From: Chara braunii
Lineage: Eukaryota > Streptophyta > Charophyceae > Charales > Characeae
Assembly: GCA_003427395.1 (NCBI GenBank)
Contig: BFEA01000015.1
Span: 3,333,132-3,359,378, forward strand
Direction: 5' to 3'
DNA length: 26,247 nucleotides
The notes below the pieces were generated by a model. It was given only the letters and a program-made list of their open reading frames with translations. It was not told the origin of the DNA and ran no database searches. Made by a program: the position numbers and the translations under genes. Of this stretch, positions 24,931-26,247 are shown piece by piece. Every line of letters starts with the position of its first letter. Positions within the stretch are counted from its first letter, which is position 1.

Positions 24931-25880
24931 ATGCAGATCTTGGTCATGAACCAAGGATACAAGATCATTGAATCACATGAGAGGATTTTCTTGAGAGAGA
25001 TCCGAGAGGATGTGTATGCAGCTGGTTTGCAGAAGTTTGCGAGATATGACCGGAAATGACGTATTGGGTAAGTCTATGTTATTCCTAAATATAAGGATTT
25101 GACCCAGTATCGCCCTATTTGTCCTACGTTCGTTAAACCTATGGTCCGCACTGGTCGAGTGGTTTCAAATGACTTGAACTTTTTGTTGTTAAAACTGCCA
25201 CGTGACTGCCATTTCAAGCTGTCTGCAGTATCACAGTTGACCACGAGGCTGGAAATGATTAACTCCAAGATACGTCGTCTTAGACATCCTTCTGATATCG
25301 TTGCTCAATCTTTTGATATAAAGAACATGTTTAGCCGCTTACCACACCGTACATGGATATTATGAAGGCGATGGAATGGCTGGTGGGGTTTCATCATGAT
25401 AAGGGATGAAATTTCGTGAGAGCGAATACGAGAAGCAAAGGTTCCTCGTTTGGCGAGACGACTGGGAGTGATCATTAGAGACATTTGGGTTTCGATGATA
25501 TTTTGAAGTTTGTACGGATTGAACTAAGTCATACTTACACCCATGCAACAAGAGTGTTGTTGAGGCAGTATGTGACGATGCCAATGTGCAAAACAACAAG
25601 TCCTCCTCTCGCATGCATCTTGTGTGCATAAGCAGAATCAATGTTTCTACACAGTCTCGGGAGGTATACTCGCCAATGCATGTATTTGGTGTTCAATTGG
25701 TTGACGACGCGATTTTGATTACACCGTGTTTGGTGGGCGAAGTTTTGGTCTCGGTGAGGCATCCTTTCTTTGAATGTTATCCGAGGAATTTGTGCGTAAA
25801 GCGAACTGGTGAGGGGAACCAGACACAGGAAGTTTTGGGTTGTGAAGTCAGATGTAAAAGAACGTATCCTTACCTTGGTT
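24930..25880 (+). pseudogene. Reverse transcriptase of an unusual lineage, frameshifted
   Basis: Segments in order are YEAMMQILVMNQGYKI, then VYVIPKYKDLTQYRPICPTF (about 25072-25131), motif A SFDIKNMFSRLPH (ends about 25347), then a frameshift to MDIMKAMEWLVGFHH, then HTYTHATRVLLRQYV, motif B MPMCKTTSPPLACILCA (from 25578, another frame) and motif C VQLVDDAILI (about 25694-25723). The end reads KRTGEG, EVLGCEV and YPYLGCIQ. The D...SP-LA...DD pattern identifies an RT palm. PK-x-KDL-x-x-x-RPI and motif B with K(T/S)TSP set it apart from LINE, copia and gypsy enzymes and recall Penelope-like or group II-like types. At least two frame changes and several stops make it a pseudogene. Confidence 0.65.
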
Positions 25881-25937
25881 GTATCCAGATGTCACCAGTC
25901 TCGTCCCCCGTACGTCGTATGGGGGGTCTCCGTATGG

Positions 25938-25971
25938 CCCGTACGGACGGACGGACGAACGGGCGTACGGG
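25938..25971. repeat. (ACGG)n with flanking 8-bp inverted repeat
   Basis: CCCGTACG at 25938-25945 and CGTACGGG at 25964-25971 enclose a short GACG/ACGG run. More GTACG motifs flank it (25908-25990), making an unusually CpG-rich patch in otherwise AT-rich DNA. Confidence 0.6.
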
Positions 25972-26037
25972 AGTACGGCCGACGGTTGTACGACAGTGAT
26001 TTAGGGGGGGAAGAAACCAACAAAAAAAAACAAAAAT

Positions 26038-26057
26038 ATGGGGTTGTAAAACCCCAT
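26038..26057. other. Perfect 8-bp hairpin followed by a T-rich stretch
   Basis: ATGGGGTT-GTAA-AACCCCAT is a perfect inverted repeat followed by T-rich sequence. It looks like an intrinsic terminator, but in a eukaryotic repeat-rich context no such role is expected. It sits about 150 bp after the degenerate retroelement and could be a 3' structural element of it. Confidence 0.4.
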
Positions 26058-26180
26058 GTTTTTATTTTTATTTTTTGACCTTCGAAAATATTTTAAAAAA
26101 ATAAAAAACAAAACAATACCAGAAAAAAAAGAAACAAAAAGATACTTGTAGCAAAAAAAAAAAGGGCAGTTGCCCCGCAT

Positions 26181-26186
26181 GCGCGC

Positions 26187-26247
<61 letters not shown>
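26181..26247. repeat. (GC)n then (GT)n microsatellite at the window edge
   Basis: A short GC alternation (26181-26189) leads into an uninterrupted GT run continuing to the last base. Alternating purine-pyrimidine DNA of this kind can adopt Z-form. The repeat probably continues beyond the window. Confidence 0.95.

Larger units (their letters stand above)
23380..25880 (+). mobile_element. Degenerate retroelement: CCHC knuckle, coiled coil, middle domain, reverse transcriptase
   Basis: Plus-strand coding fragments lie in a sensible order over 2.5 kb: a zinc-knuckle protein (23380-24114), an unrecognised middle domain (24242-24930) and a reverse transcriptase (24930-25880). Frames change between the parts and there are many stops, so this copy is dead. 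No endonuclease, integrase, RNase H, terminal repeat or poly(A) tail was seen. The reverse transcriptase does not look like the LINE at 12-17 kb, so the window holds two unrelated retroelements. Confidence 0.65.

Noticed and set aside
26038-26075. Bacterial rho-independent terminator
   Set aside because: The hairpin plus T-rich shape fits, but the context is eukaryotic and no bacterial gene precedes it.

Overview
This window looks like repeat-rich nuclear DNA of a streptophyte plant or alga. A charophyte such as Chara is my best guess, but that is an inference. Supporting signs are a plant-type LINE (endonuclease, reverse transcriptase and a C-terminal CCHC finger), a fragment matching the 3' half of plant U6 snRNA, a tRNA-Gln(UUG)-like sequence of organellar type, a second degenerate retroelement with an unusual reverse transcriptase, long homopolymer runs and microsatellites, and one gene that only makes sense if spliced. 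Nothing suggests a prokaryote: there are no operons, no ribosome-binding-site logic and no CRISPR array.

Layout. 1-1371: microsatellites, a foldback and A/T homopolymer tracts around a small GC-rich island. 1372-5062: a series of short foldback (inverted-repeat) elements, two of them the same family, a G-rich (GGGGT)n tract and a degenerate three-copy repeat. 5063-6860: A-rich DNA, then a minus-strand U6-chimaera-like retropseudogene and poly(A)/poly(T) runs. 7150-8966 (minus): a probable spliced gene of unknown function with a His-box-like motif reminiscent of ubiquitin-specific proteases followed by a Cys/His zinc-binding cluster. 9014-11330: mostly non-coding, with a pentanucleotide minisatellite and the tRNA-Gln-like locus. 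11600-11727: a partial copy of the terminal exon of the 7-9 kb gene, next to the LINE.

11768-17887 is the dominant feature, a nearly full-length bicistronic LINE on the plus strand. ORF1 (332 aa, acidic, unrecognised) is followed after 29 nt by ORF2. ORF2 stays in one frame for 1659 codons and is broken only by two in-frame TAG codons. About 80-85 isolated N bases occur in the window, and all of them lie inside this ORF2 (13173-16038), as expected where many near-identical copies confuse an assembler.

17888-21060 holds a minus-strand Pro/Ala/Gly/Gln-rich ORF, a ~303-bp repeat of its 3' end about 1.66 kb away, an 83-bp and a perfect 45-bp tandem duplication, and short dispersed repeats shared with 6.7 kb. 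21060-23379 is AT-rich and apparently empty. 23380-25880 is a decayed retroelement read in order as CCHC knuckle, coiled coil, an unrecognised middle domain and a reverse transcriptase with motifs A, B and C. It has many stops and frameshifts. The window ends in CpG-rich short repeats, a small hairpin and a (GT)n run.

The genes here do not form a pathway. The window is mainly a record of retrotransposition, with one possible host gene at 7-9 kb. All family assignments were made by eye from motifs.
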